From: CAZMRF01 sp964568735
GTDB taxonomy: Bacteria > Acidobacteriota > Polarisedimenticolia > JACPZX01
Reading direction: 5' to 3'
Length of the DNA: 43,228 nucleotides
Assembly: GCA_964568735.1 (NCBI GenBank)
Contig: CAZMRF010000043.1
Location: 1 to 43,228, forward strand
Part shown: positions 22,977-30,939 of the stretch, piece after piece
How positions within the stretch are numbered: position 1 is the first letter of the stretch
Layout: the number at the start of each line of letters is the position of its first letter
Translations under genes and position numbers: made by a program
The notes under the pieces: model-generated
The model's database searches: none
What the model was told of the DNA's origin: nothing
The model's input: only the letters and a program-made list of their open reading frames with translations

Positions 22977-23470
22977 CCCCCCTGCCTCTTTCCTTTCGCC
23001 GGTTCCACGCGAACCAGGAACTCGGTGCCACGCACTCCCAGGATCGCGCGCGGCGTCCGCACCTTCACTGCCTCGGGCGACACCTTCGTCATCTCGCCCG
23101 TGACGACCGAGAGCGTGCCTCGCTCCATTCCAGCGAGCAGGTTCCCCTCGAGTGCGGCCGAGTCGAACTGGAACTCGTCGAGCGAGATCCGTGTCTCCGG
23201 CCCGAGCGCAAAGGTCGTGCTGTCGTTGAAGGTGATCCCCAGCGATCCAGCGGCGCCGGTCTCCACCGCATCACCCTGCTGGAGCGCCTCGCCGATCGTG
23301 ATCGGCGTTCGCTCACCTCCGCGCCAGAGAAAGGCCTCTCCTGACATTACCTTTACCCTGCCGATGATCTCCGCTCCCGATGCGGCCTCGCCGGCTCCGC
23401 CGGAGAGGAGGACGGCCAGCCCGCATACGAAAAGAGCCGTCCATCCTTTCCCGTGCTTCGTGTGCTTCAT
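22973..23470 (-). CDS. FecR-domain periplasmic protein
   Basis: A 165-residue protein with a signal peptide (about 1-32) and one FecR domain (about 35-155). Diagnostic segments are GRVKVMSGEAFLWRGGERTPITIGEALQQGDAVETG, LGITFNDSTTFALGPETRISLDEF and VRTPRAILGVRGTEFLV. Stand-alone FecR domains without a cytoplasmic anti-sigma part are common next to CHASE2 and OmpA genes and are thought to bind ligand or interact in the periplasm. The start at 23470 places the signal peptide correctly; the frame reaching 23713 is proline/arginine-rich shadow. It heads the FecR-OmpA pair and is divergent from the RsbW-like kinase 241 bp away. Confidence 0.9.
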   Translation of the reverse strand: MKHTKHGKGWTALFVCGLAVLLSGGAGEAASGAEIIGRVKVMSGEAFLWRGGERTPITIGEALQQGDAVETGAAGSLGITFNDSTTFALGPETRISLDEFQFDSAALEGNLLAGMERGTLSVVTGEMTKVSPEAVKVRTPRAILGVRGTEFLVRVEPAKGKRQGG

Positions 23471-23711
23471 GGATTCTCCGATCTCGCGCAATTCGCGCCG
23501 GCAGGGGGACAGGAGTATACGCCGTGGCCGCGGGGCGGGCCATGGCCGGGCGGGGCCCTCCGGAGCCTCCTCCTGGCGCCGGCGGCAGGCCTCGCCGGGA
23601 GCGGATTGACAGTCCCGAAGTTGACGCCCGATACTCCCGGCCCTGGGAGCCAGCCTCACGCGGGGGTCGGATCTCAGCCTGCGCCACGGCGCGCCGATTC
23701 GCCTCATCATC

Positions 23712-24116
23712 ATGATTCACCTCGAGCTCGATCGGACCGAGAACGCCATCCCCCGGGCTACTGCCTGGCTCGCCCTCTTCTGTGCCGACCATGGGCTCTC
23801 CCGGGAGACCGAGCTGGACTTCCGCCTGGCGCTCGACGAGCTGCTGAGCAACACGATCCGCCACGGGTATGCCTCCTCGGAAACCGGGAGGATCGAGCTG
23901 AGCCTCTCAATCACACCCGAAGCGGTCCGCCTGGAGCTACGCGACTGGGCGGCGCCCTTCGACCCGCTTGCCGCCCCGTCTCCGGACCTGACCACGCCGG
24001 CCGAGCGGCGGCAGGTGGGCGGCCTCGGGATCCACTTCGTTCGCGACCGGATGGATCGGATCCAGTACTCGTACGAGGATGGAGCCAACCGCCTGGTGCT
24101 CGAGCGATCGGTCTAA
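23712..24116 (+). CDS. RsbW-like anti-sigma serine kinase (HATPase_c)
   Basis: A 134-residue GHKL ATPase of the RsbW/SpoIIAB type. The N-box is LALDELLSNTIRHGY (Glu and Asn present), followed by LELRDWAAPFDP for the G1 region and QVGGLGIHFVRDRMD for the G2/lid region. Such kinases hold a sigma factor or other output protein and phosphorylate the STAS antagonist. The two other parts of the switch, STAS and PP2C phosphatase, lie 4.5 kb and 1.3 kb upstream on the same strand, separated by the FecR/OmpA pair. No sigma gene is adjacent, so the output may be encoded elsewhere or may not be a sigma factor. The ribosome site is weak. Confidence 0.88.
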   Translation: MIHLELDRTENAIPRATAWLALFCADHGLSRETELDFRLALDELLSNTIRHGYASSETGRIELSLSITPEAVRLELRDWAAPFDPLAAPSPDLTTPAERRQVGGLGIHFVRDRMDRIQYSYEDGANRLVLERSV

Positions 24117-24330
24117 GGGATCATCCCGGCTTCGCGGAGTGCTTCGATGGTCCTCTCGATGGTCGGCGCTGGACTCGCCAGTGTCCACGGCGTCGACTCT
24201 CATGTAGAGATCGGGGTCGAGCGCGTTCGCGGCGAGCGCGCGCTTCCAGGCGCTCTTCCACCTCTTCTTGCTCGGCATCCACGGCGAGACCTTGAGGAAC
24301 CCGCTGCCGCTCGAGACGGATGATGATCAT
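24113..24330 (-). pseudogene. Degenerate remnant resembling the C-terminus of the 39370 repeat protein
   Basis: No intact gene is present here, but one minus-strand frame reads SSGSGFLKVSPWMPSKKRW and continues for about 25 residues (24310-24190). It aligns with SGKSFLTATSWMPTLKKWR and the residues after it in the displaced C-terminus at 38109-38380: both share a small-residue turn, W-M-P, a basic-W, an ALAA block and a D/R-rich VD ending. A stop lies just upstream in this frame, and a different frame gives a protein-like ending (TIERTIEALREAGMIP, then TAG at 24115-24113). It looks like a frame-broken gene fragment, tail to tail with the RsbW-like gene. The identification is tentative. Confidence 0.35.
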
Positions 24331-24408
24331 GCGGAGAAAACGTGGCTTGTCGAGCGCACGCCGCTCTCCTGGGGCGCCCCCCCTGATGCACGATGCTAGA
24401 ATCCCGCG

Positions 24409-24954
24409 GTGAGCGATCAGCTCGAAGTCCTCAAGGATGTCGTCGAGCGCCTGGATCGGGCCGGGATCAGGTACATGCTCAGCGGCTCGGTGGCACTGAA
24501 CTACTACGCCGAGCCCCGGATGACCCGCGACATCGATCTCGTCGTGGAGTTGACCCTCGATGACGTTCAATCTGCGGCAAAGGCGTTCTCAGGGGACTAC
24601 TACCTGGCCGAAGAGTCCATCCGTGCGGCCGTCGCCGAGCGTGGGATGTTCAACCTCATTCACCTCGATAAACTCATCAAGGCCGACTTCATCGTGCGCA
24701 AGGACACCGACTATCGAAGGGCCGAGTTCGCCCGGCGCCGAGAAGTCGTGGTGGGCGGGACGAAGGTGAATATCGTCACTCCTGAGGATCTGCTCCTCTC
24801 GAAGCTTGAGTGGTCGCGCGACGGAAGGTCGGAGGTCCAGATGAACGATGCACGGAACCTGCTCGACTCGGTTCGGGAAATGGACTGGGGATACGTCGAA
24901 GTCTGGTCAGAGCGGCTGGGTTTGGGCAGCCTGCTCAAGGAACTGCGCCTGTGA
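24409..24954 (+). CDS. DUF6036-like / AbiEii-like nucleotidyltransferase
   Basis: A 181-residue cytoplasmic protein of the nucleotidyltransferase fold. The active-site motif is LSGSVALNYYAEPRMTRDIDLVV: G26-S27 and the acidic pair D41/D43; a third acidic residue is probably D93 in KADFIVR. The overall form matches the DUF6036/AbiEii-like group, some of which are toxins of toxin-antitoxin systems that add nucleotides to RNA. The start is a GTG at 24409. The next gene overlaps its stop as GTGA, forming a two-gene unit. A housekeeping function is not excluded and toxicity is inference. Confidence 0.8.
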   Translation: MSDQLEVLKDVVERLDRAGIRYMLSGSVALNYYAEPRMTRDIDLVVELTLDDVQSAAKAFSGDYYLAEESIRAAVAERGMFNLIHLDKLIKADFIVRKDTDYRRAEFARRREVVVGGTKVNIVTPEDLLLSKLEWSRDGRSEVQMNDARNLLDSVREMDWGYVEVWSERLGLGSLLKELRL

Positions 24955-25205
24955 ACGACACCACGCCGGAGGTCGCGCGGCTCTTCCACGACCTGATGAT
25001 GAAACGGAGCGGTGAGGAGCGACTCCGCATGGGCTCCGAGATGTTCGACGCTGCGCGCGAAATCGTCGTGTCGAGCCTAGCCAAGGGGAGCGCGTCGAGC
25101 CTCAGAGTGCGCCTCTTCCTGCGCCTCTATGGCTCTGACTTCGAGCCGGCCGAGCGGGAGCGAATCCTCACGGCGATCACGGGGTGCGATTCGAGCCCTG
25201 CCTGA
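24951..25205 (+). CDS. Small helical partner protein of the nucleotidyltransferase
   Basis: An 84-residue protein, mostly helical, with no signal peptide or membrane segment. The pattern SGEERLRMGSEMFDAAREIVVSSL followed by RLFLRLYGSDFEPAERERIL recurs, to my knowledge, in small uncharacterised proteins encoded directly beside DUF6036-type nucleotidyltransferases. The start is a GTG at 24951 that overlaps the upstream TGA; a longer in-frame extension lies within the upstream gene. Tight coupling suggests that it binds or controls the nucleotidyltransferase, for example as an antitoxin-like partner. No biochemical role is established. Confidence 0.72.
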   Translation: MNDTTPEVARLFHDLMMKRSGEERLRMGSEMFDAAREIVVSSLAKGSASSLRVRLFLRLYGSDFEPAERERILTAITGCDSSPA

Positions 25206-25289
25206 TAGAGGTGCGCATCCAGCCACCTCCGCGGCTCACCGCGCCGCATTTCACCGTCCTTCGGCCGGCCATCGCGAGGCGGTCGTTCG

Positions 25290-25775
25290 TTACTTCGCGC
25301 GCTGCCAGCGCCACTCCATTCCCTCCCCGCCCACGCCGGCCATCGTCTCGACGCGGGCGTGCAGCGCGCCGTCGTCATCGAGCCAGTAGAGGATGCGCTG
25401 GGGGAAGTCGTGCTCCGGGTTCTCGAAGACGACCTTGCGGGCCTCGAGCGAGCGGAGGAGGAAGGGCGTGGCGGGAGCGCCCTGCGGGCTTGCCTGGTAG
25501 ACCAGCCCCTCGGGCCCCTCCTCGATGCGCAGGTACTCGAAGGCGGTCTTCCTGCCCGGACGCGCATCACGATGGAGGCCCGGCATCATGCCCCCCCTCG
25601 GTTCCATCCAGTGCTCCTCCATGACGACTCCGCCCTCCTCGCCCGTCCAGGTGCCCGCCATCCACGACAGGCTCTCCACGGACGCCTTCTCACTTCCCGC
25701 CGGCTGCGCCGCCTTCGCGGCGGCGACCACCAGAGCGATGCACGTCACGACCAGCCATCCTGCTCGCATTCTCAT
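25290..25775 (-). CDS. DUF6265 (lipocalin-like) exported protein
   Basis: A 161-residue protein with a signal peptide (about 1-22, ending AAAKAAQPAG) and a DUF6265-type domain: LSWMAGTWTGEEGGVVMEEHWMEPRGGMMPGLHR, then FEYLRIEEGPEGLVYQASPQG, VVFENPEHDFPQRILYW and a WRW-type end. Such proteins are small beta-rich, lipocalin-like, probably periplasmic; their ligand is unknown. Two in-frame ATGs (25775 and 25769) both have purine-rich ribosome sites. It faces the nucleotidyltransferase pair tail to tail and lies beyond a 255-bp gap from the broken AraC gene on the same strand. Confidence 0.83.
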   Translation of the reverse strand: MRMRAGWLVVTCIALVVAAAKAAQPAGSEKASVESLSWMAGTWTGEEGGVVMEEHWMEPRGGMMPGLHRDARPGRKTAFEYLRIEEGPEGLVYQASPQGAPATPFLLRSLEARKVVFENPEHDFPQRILYWLDDDGALHARVETMAGVGGEGMEWRWQRAK

Positions 25776-26030
25776 GCCTCCGCTCCCAGTCCGCTGGGAT
25801 GTCCGATGACCAATGCGAGGCGAGGATACCGCCTGCCTGGAGGGTGGTCTTGAAAAAAAGCGACATGCCGGGGACCGCAGGTGCGGAGCGACCACCGGGG
25901 TGCACCCCCCGAGGCATCCTTGCAGTGTTCGAGTGGCGGGAGTCTTTCGCGTGCCTCGAAGCACGCTCGTCACCGATGGCCCTGACTCGGCAGTCGTCCC
26001 GCAGCTCCTATCGCACGTCGTCGAATTCCG

Positions 26031-26438
26031 TCAGGGCTCTGCATCCGACGGGCTACCGTCGAAGATCTCGACGAGCGAGTGGCGGGAGGAACGGTAGGCG
26101 GCGGGCGTGATACCCGCGAACTCACGGAACTCCCGGGTCAGGTGCGGCTGGTCGCTGTACCCGGTTTCGAGAGCGATCTCCGCGAGGCCGCCGCGTCCCG
26201 GCTCACCGAGCGCTCGGGCCGCCGCCTGGAAGCGGCGCAGGCGCAGCAGGCGCTTGGGACCGATGCCCACCTTGTTGATGAAGAGCCGCTCGAGGTGGCG
26301 CCGGAAGCGACCCCCGAGGTGGAGGATGACCTCCATCCGCCCGTCGGGGAGGATCCTCTCACGCCCGGAAGACGCGGCGCCGGACTCCGAGACCAGCGAC
26401 CAGTAGCGCTGGACGAAGCCGGCGAGCCGCGGGGTCAG
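26031..26438 (-). pseudogene. AraC-family regulator with internal deletion
   Basis: The frame reads LTPRLAGFVQRYWS...RILPDGRMEVILHLGG and then at once RFRRHLERLFINKVGIGPKRLLRLRRF. The first part matches the N-terminal DUF6597-type domain of AraC regulators; the second is the middle of the C-terminal AraC DNA-binding domain, complete to ALETGYSDQPHLTREFREFAGITPAAYR. A normal member is about 250-290 residues; here roughly 120 between the two parts are absent, including the first helix-turn-helix motif, although the frame stays open. No ATG or GTG precedes the N-terminal part; its reading begins at the stop of the metzincin gene. I read it as a deleted, probably non-functional gene; an ATG at 26336 would give only a 101-residue product. 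Confidence 0.65.
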
Positions 26439-27460
26439 AGCTTCCGGACCTTGATCGAGTACTTGCCCGTTCCCTTCTGCTTGCTGTAGTGGCGGACCTG
26501 GACGAAGTAATCGCCCGCGACCAGGTCGGCGGCGATCCGCGCGTTCAGCCCGTACCCGCTGTCGTCGTCCTCGGCGACGAGGGAGGTCGGGCTGCCGGGA
26601 CCGAAGAGCTTCATGACGACGTCCGTCGGCCCGGTGGTGTCGATCGCGTAGCGTCCGTCCTTCGATGCCGTGAAGGTGTACAGGTCCTCCTCACCGGCCT
26701 TGCCAATGGAGGCGGGCGTGCGCTTCTCGGCATTCACCTTGAGCGCACTCCCCGACGGCGCGGGTGCGCCCGCGCCGGGGTACATCTTCGCCCCGGCGAT
26801 GAAAGCCTTGTCGATCGACGAGAGCACCTCGTTGGCCTTGGTGCCGATCCCGTTGAGGGTCCAGGAGGAAGGAAAGAAGTAGAGCATGATCGAGTCGGGG
26901 TCGAAATCTGTCCCATTGATCTGGTCGGCGCTGTACTTTTTCAGGATATTGTGCCGCGTCATGTCTTCGTCCCAGAAGTTCGGTGACTTGGCCATCTCCC
27001 TGATGACGACGGGCTCGTTCCACTGGATCCCTCCCTCCGGATTCTGATGCTCGTGGGCCAGTCCGATGCTGTGTCCGAACTCGTGCGCGGCGGTTCCGCC
27101 GTCGAGAAAGCCGAGGTTCATCGTCGCTTCGCCTACAGGGATTCCCCGGCAGTCCGTTCCGATGTAGGACCAGGCGCCGTCGCTCGAATCGAATGAGAGC
27201 CGGATCTCGGCGTTCGTCCCGCCATTGAAATCGAACTTGAGGTTCGCGACGCGCTCCCACCAGCCGGCCTGCTCGCGCGCCACGGCCTGCTGCGCCGCCG
27301 TGCCGCCGAGGAACCGGACGTGAAGCGTGGACCCGTTGATCCAGGTCTTCCCGCGCGGGGATATTGCACGTACCCGCCCGCCCCGGCGCATGGTGGCCTG
27401 GTAGCGCATGGACTCTCGAGGAAGGAGCCTGTCAGTACATACCTTCGGCCGTTCGCTCAT
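26435..27460 (-). CDS. Metzincin zinc protease with C-terminal PPC domain
   Basis: A 341-residue protease. The metzincin motif HEFGHSIGLAHEH occupies residues 126-138 (H126, E127, H130, G133, H136), with a Met-turn candidate in DSIMLYFFPSSW. The N-terminal domain includes ISPRGKTWINGSTLHVRFLGG and EIRLSFDSSDGAWSYIGTDC, resembling astacin/matrixin-like bacterial peptidases. The last 90 residues match a pre-peptidase C-terminal (PPC) beta domain (GEEDLYTFTASKDGRYAIDTTG...GDYFVQVRHYS), usual in secreted proteases. There is no clear signal peptide; the N-terminus starts MSERPKVCTDRLL, so export may use another route or the true start may differ. The ATG at 27460 is chosen because GAGGTG lies six bases upstream. 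Confidence 0.85.
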   Translation of the reverse strand: MSERPKVCTDRLLPRESMRYQATMRRGGRVRAISPRGKTWINGSTLHVRFLGGTAAQQAVAREQAGWWERVANLKFDFNGGTNAEIRLSFDSSDGAWSYIGTDCRGIPVGEATMNLGFLDGGTAAHEFGHSIGLAHEHQNPEGGIQWNEPVVIREMAKSPNFWDEDMTRHNILKKYSADQINGTDFDPDSIMLYFFPSSWTLNGIGTKANEVLSSIDKAFIAGAKMYPGAGAPAPSGSALKVNAEKRTPASIGKAGEEDLYTFTASKDGRYAIDTTGPTDVVMKLFGPGSPTSLVAEDDDSGYGLNARIAADLVAGDYFVQVRHYSKQKGTGKYSIKVRKL

Positions 27461-28087
27461 GTGCATCACCTCATGGGCATGGACTCGCCTTTGCTCGTGC
27501 GGAAGATCCCCATGCTACGCCCGGCAAGCGCGCGCCCGCAAGCACCCTCCGAACACATGAACTGAAGAGATGGGACGGAATGGGACACGCCCATCGGAGC
27601 AGCGCCGATCGACGCCGAAGAGCTCAATGGTGCCCTCGGCGCTCGTCAAACAGTCCTCGCGCATTCGGGACAGCCGGTTCGTGGACTGGCTGCTCGACGA
27701 AGCCCTCGAGCGCGAATGGAGGCGGGGGAGGATCTGAGCCATTCCGGTCTTGCAGTGGGCATCCTGTCCATCGTGTGGCGGCAAGCCATGCGCCGCGGGC
27801 ACTTCCGCCTGCCGCGCCTCCGCGGGAGTCGACGTTGAGGCGTTCCCGATTCACCTGCCTCGAGCCCGGCCTTCCTCGAAACCCGGGATGATGGGGCGAA
27901 ATGAGACAGGATCACGCGTTGAAACTCATTGACTCCATAAGCTTCAGTGATAGTCTCCGGCCCGCGCTACTGTAGAGTCCGGCATTGCGACGAGGTTGGG
28001 TGCCGGGGCGGCCACCTCATGATGCGCCGTCCCGGCAACGCATCCGCATTCCAATGCAGGCCGGGCTCCGGCGCATCGGAGGCTCCC
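27461..28087. other. Long intergenic region with no firm gene
   Basis: About 630 bases between divergent genes. The only protein-like frame is a possible 36-residue ORF at 27627-27737 on the plus strand (ending DEALEREWRRGRI), too short and unsupported to call. Near 27929-27956 there is a weak sigma-70-like pair (TTGACT, 16 bases, TAGTCT) in a locally A+T-richer patch, which could serve the gene at 28088. No repeats of note were found. Confidence 0.4.
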
Positions 28088-28453
28088 ATGCGAATCCTGG
28101 ATGTCACGAAGTCCACGGCACAGGCGGACATCGACAAGGCCCGTGCGATCGTCATCGCGGAGATCTCGCACCCTTCGAAGGTCGTCATGATCATCCGGGG
28201 GTCATCCCCCGAGGTCGGCCAGTTCGCCGACCGGGCCAACGGCCGCGCCGTCGCCTTTCCATTTCGCGAGGTGCTCTGGATCAAGAACGCGGCAATCTTC
28301 GAGACCGGACAGGAGAGCGCCCTGTTCACCAATCATGGAACCGCCTGTGCCGTGGTGCTCGATCTCAACGACCAGCCCGCGGCGTGGCTCAAGACCAGTG
28401 ACGGCGCCTACCAGGTGGAGAAGGCCTTCCTGAAGGCGCAGGCGGTGAAGTGA
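28088..28453 (+). CDS. Uncharacterised 121-residue cytoplasmic protein
   Basis: A soluble protein of 121 residues with no signal peptide, membrane segment or metal motif that I recognise. It starts MRILDVTKSTAQADIDKARA and has alternating hydrophobic strands (VVMIIRG, AVAFPF, ACAVVLDL), consistent with a small alpha/beta fold. A good GGAGG ribosome site is five bases before the ATG; the longer frame to 27947 has none. Its stop is four bases before the next gene, so it is the first member of an apparent four-gene cluster (28088-31917). Function unknown. Confidence 0.75.
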   Translation: MRILDVTKSTAQADIDKARAIVIAEISHPSKVVMIIRGSSPEVGQFADRANGRAVAFPFREVLWIKNAAIFETGQESALFTNHGTACAVVLDLNDQPAAWLKTSDGAYQVEKAFLKAQAVK

Positions 28454-28457
28454 GAGC

Positions 28458-30509
28458 ATGAGCATGGACGCCGAATCGAACCCGACTGTGCGGTCACGCT
28501 CCAACGTTGCTCGGGCTGCCTTGCTGGTTCTGGCCTTCGGGCTCGGGAGCGCCGTCGTATTCGCCGAGGCCGGGGATGGACCGGCCAGGCCCCCGGCGGT
28601 GGCCTATCTCGAATACACGACGGGAGGAGCTGACAGCCATCAGGCGATGGGAAGGGCGCTGCCTCCTGCCTCCCGATCGGGCATCTACGGCGTGGACCGC
28701 CTCAGCCGCGTCGGGATCGTCTTCTCTCGCGAGAATCTCGTCGCCGAGCTCGCCGCCGCATCCTCCGAGACGGGCGGCCTGGCGCTCCTCGAGCGAATCC
28801 AGCATCTCTCGTCGGCAACCCAGGTGATACGGGACAGCACGAGCGCCGCCCTCGACGCCTTCCGGAAGGCGGAGGAGACGGGAAACTGGGATGCGTCGCG
28901 CGAAGCGATCCGCGGGATGGGCGAGACGCTGCTCGGGATCTTCGAAGATCTGGAGGCGACGATTCGCGCACGCCTGCTCGACTCGGGCCTTTCGGGAGCC
29001 GATGCCGATGCCGAGGTTCAGCGGCAGATGGAGCGAATCGTCCCCCTCGGCGTCGAATACGACTACGATGCCCTCGAGCAGATCCTCTCGAGAGAGATCC
29101 GGGCCGTCAACGAAGACTACCTGGCTTCCTCCCCCCGGCCCTTTCTCGTCGAGGTCCAGGCGCACCTGATCGATTCGACGGGGCAGTTTCATCCCGTCTA
29201 CGTGCCTGGGTACAACACGGTGGAGACCGGCCCTCCCAGGCTCTCGAAGCACGAGTTCGGGATGGACAAGGCGCAGGCGGATCTCTACCAGGGGTACGAG
29301 AAGCTTTCCGCCGAGATTGGCGAATCGAAGAACCTCGGCAAGGCTCTCGAGGCGAGCCTTCGCGCACAAACTCAGCCGCTTCGTGCAGAGATCAAAGACT
29401 TCCTGGAAGCGCTTCGCGCCCAGGCCGATGGATTCAGGGATGGCCTAGAACGGCTCGGCGCCTGGCGGGATTCAACCCGGTGGGAAGCCTGGTTGTCCGA
29501 CATTCGGATCGAGCTGCAGGCGGCACCCGAGGGGCAGCAGATCGTCGAGGATCTGGAGGGATTGAGGAGAGACGTCGACGAGGCAGTGGAGGGCCTCCAG
29601 GAGCTGGCATCGTTGAACGAGATCCAACCGCTCCTCAACTCCTCGAATCCCTCTCTCGCGCTGAGCGGGCTCCTGACCTGGCTGGACAGCCTGCCAAAGT
29701 CGGTCGAAGGGCTGATCCGCGGGCCGTCCGAAGTTCACTGGTCCAGGATCAAGGCTCATCTCGCGGAGATCCTCACGCCGGGCGGATCCGCGATTGAAAG
29801 CTCGGCCGCTGTCCTCTCAGCGAATCCAGGCCCTCTGACGGACGTGCGGGCGTTGCAGGCGAAGGTCGACACGATCCTCGATCTCTTCCACGGAGCAGGC
29901 TCCTCCCTGCGAGCATGGCTCCAGGGAATGACCTCCAGCCCCACGCTGAACCTCGTCGAGGCCCTCCCGACGCCGCCCGGGCAGAAGCGGATCGACGTCG
30001 CCAAGGGCCCCATCGACACCTCGGTCGATTTCAGGACGATCAAGCAGGAGACTCGGGAGAACGACTACGTCCGTGTCAGCTACCGCTTCTTCCACGGCGA
30101 CGACGAGATCGAATCCGCCGCCTGGTACAACGACTTTCTCCTCAGGGACTTCGGCTGGAGCTCGCGGGTGGTCGCCAGCCTGGCCTTCTCGCGGCAGGTC
30201 TCGGGAGAGGACAACGACTGGAAGCCGGGGCCGGCCGCGAGCTGGATAGCCCACTTCCGCCGCCGTCCGGTTGATGCGGCGACCGGACTTCACGGCTTTC
30301 GGACACACGGATGGGGTGCCGGGCTCACGACGCTCACGCTGGACGCGGACCCCGATGAGGCCGTTGAGCTGGGACTGGCGGCCAGCCTCGCGGTGCTGGA
30401 CGACAGGATAATCCTCGGCTACGGGGAAAACCTCCAATCGGATCAAAGCAACGAATTCTGGTTCTTCTCCTTGAGGGTACTCGATCTGGCCTCCTTCCCT
30501 GCACAGTGA
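28458..30509 (+). CDS. Uncharacterised exported protein with helical middle and beta-rich C-terminus
   Basis: A 683-residue protein with a signal peptide (positively charged start, hydrophobic stretch about 18-36, ending VFAEAGDG). Residues 90-480 are strongly helical and charged, probably in part coiled coil (for example QTQPLRAEIKDFLEALRAQADG). The last 160 residues (from about DFRTIKQETRENDYVRVSYRFF) alternate in a beta pattern with aromatic-rich strands (WKPGPAASWIAHF, RIILGYGENLQS, NEFWFFSLRVLDL), which could be an outer-membrane or surface beta domain. No family is recognised. It follows the 121-residue gene after four bases and is followed by a strong hairpin. Confidence 0.8.
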   Translation: MSMDAESNPTVRSRSNVARAALLVLAFGLGSAVVFAEAGDGPARPPAVAYLEYTTGGADSHQAMGRALPPASRSGIYGVDRLSRVGIVFSRENLVAELAAASSETGGLALLERIQHLSSATQVIRDSTSAALDAFRKAEETGNWDASREAIRGMGETLLGIFEDLEATIRARLLDSGLSGADADAEVQRQMERIVPLGVEYDYDALEQILSREIRAVNEDYLASSPRPFLVEVQAHLIDSTGQFHPVYVPGYNTVETGPPRLSKHEFGMDKAQADLYQGYEKLSAEIGESKNLGKALEASLRAQTQPLRAEIKDFLEALRAQADGFRDGLERLGAWRDSTRWEAWLSDIRIELQAAPEGQQIVEDLEGLRRDVDEAVEGLQELASLNEIQPLLNSSNPSLALSGLLTWLDSLPKSVEGLIRGPSEVHWSRIKAHLAEILTPGGSAIESSAAVLSANPGPLTDVRALQAKVDTILDLFHGAGSSLRAWLQGMTSSPTLNLVEALPTPPGQKRIDVAKGPIDTSVDFRTIKQETRENDYVRVSYRFFHGDDEIESAAWYNDFLLRDFGWSSRVVASLAFSRQVSGEDNDWKPGPAASWIAHFRRRPVDAATGLHGFRTHGWGAGLTTLTLDADPDEAVELGLAASLAVLDDRIILGYGENLQSDQSNEFWFFSLRVLDLASFPAQ

Positions 30510-30514
30510 ATCCT

Positions 30515-30544
30515 CTGCCAGGCCGGACGCTTCATGCCTGGCAG
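30515..30544. terminator. Perfect 9-bp hairpin after the 683-residue gene
   Basis: CTGCCAGGC (30515-30523) pairs exactly with GCCTGGCAG (30536-30544) around a 12-base loop, beginning six bases after the stop codon. The position suggests a terminator or attenuator, but there is no T-run, so Rho-independent termination is uncertain. Confidence 0.45.
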
Positions 30545-30597
30545 CGCCGGGATCGCGTGGACGTGGCGAGGGAGCGCGGCAGTCGTGGGGAGGTGCC

Positions 30598-30927
30598 ATG
30601 CCCGTTTCCATCAAGGACTCGGTCGGAAGGGAAGGCGAAAACGACGCCCCCGACGTCTGCAAGGTACAGACGCTCTTGAATTCCGTTTTCCCACTGACTC
30701 CGCTGGAGGTTGACGGGAAGATTGGACCCAGGACCATCGCGCGAATCGAACGGGTTCTGGGAGGCGCTGGGCCGGGCCGCGAAGGACGAAGGTCTCTACT
30801 GGGGAGGGAGCTGGACCACCTTCAAGGACTGGGCGCACGTCCAGTACTACCCGAGCACCAGGCTGGCCGAGATAAGGCGCGAGAGCGGCCTTGCCTGAGG
30901 CTCGCGGACTTCCTGGGATTCACGTGA
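30598..30927 (+). pseudogene. Peptidoglycan-binding / M15 peptidase gene, broken
   Basis: The first 45 codons encode a peptidoglycan-binding-type segment (DVCKVQTLLNSVFPLTPLEVDGKIGPRTIARIER). Around 30750 the protein-like reading jumps to the next frame: NGFWEALGRAAKDEG, then LYWGGSWTTFKDWAHVQ and a stop at 30896-30898. That segment is the C-terminal end of an M15-type L,D- or D,D-peptidase, including its last zinc-ligand region (AHVQ). The central part with the usual SxHxxGxAxD motif is absent and the frames differ, so the gene has lost roughly 80-100 residues and is unlikely to be active. The original frame runs on to 30927 as non-homologous sequence. It lies between two genes of the uncharacterised cluster. 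Confidence 0.65.
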
Positions 30928-30939
30928 GCCGGAGGAGCG

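Noticed and set aside
27627..27737. Possible 36-residue protein in the long intergenic region
   Set aside because: Protein-like composition, but it has no clear ribosome site, no partner and no recognised family; length alone gives no support.
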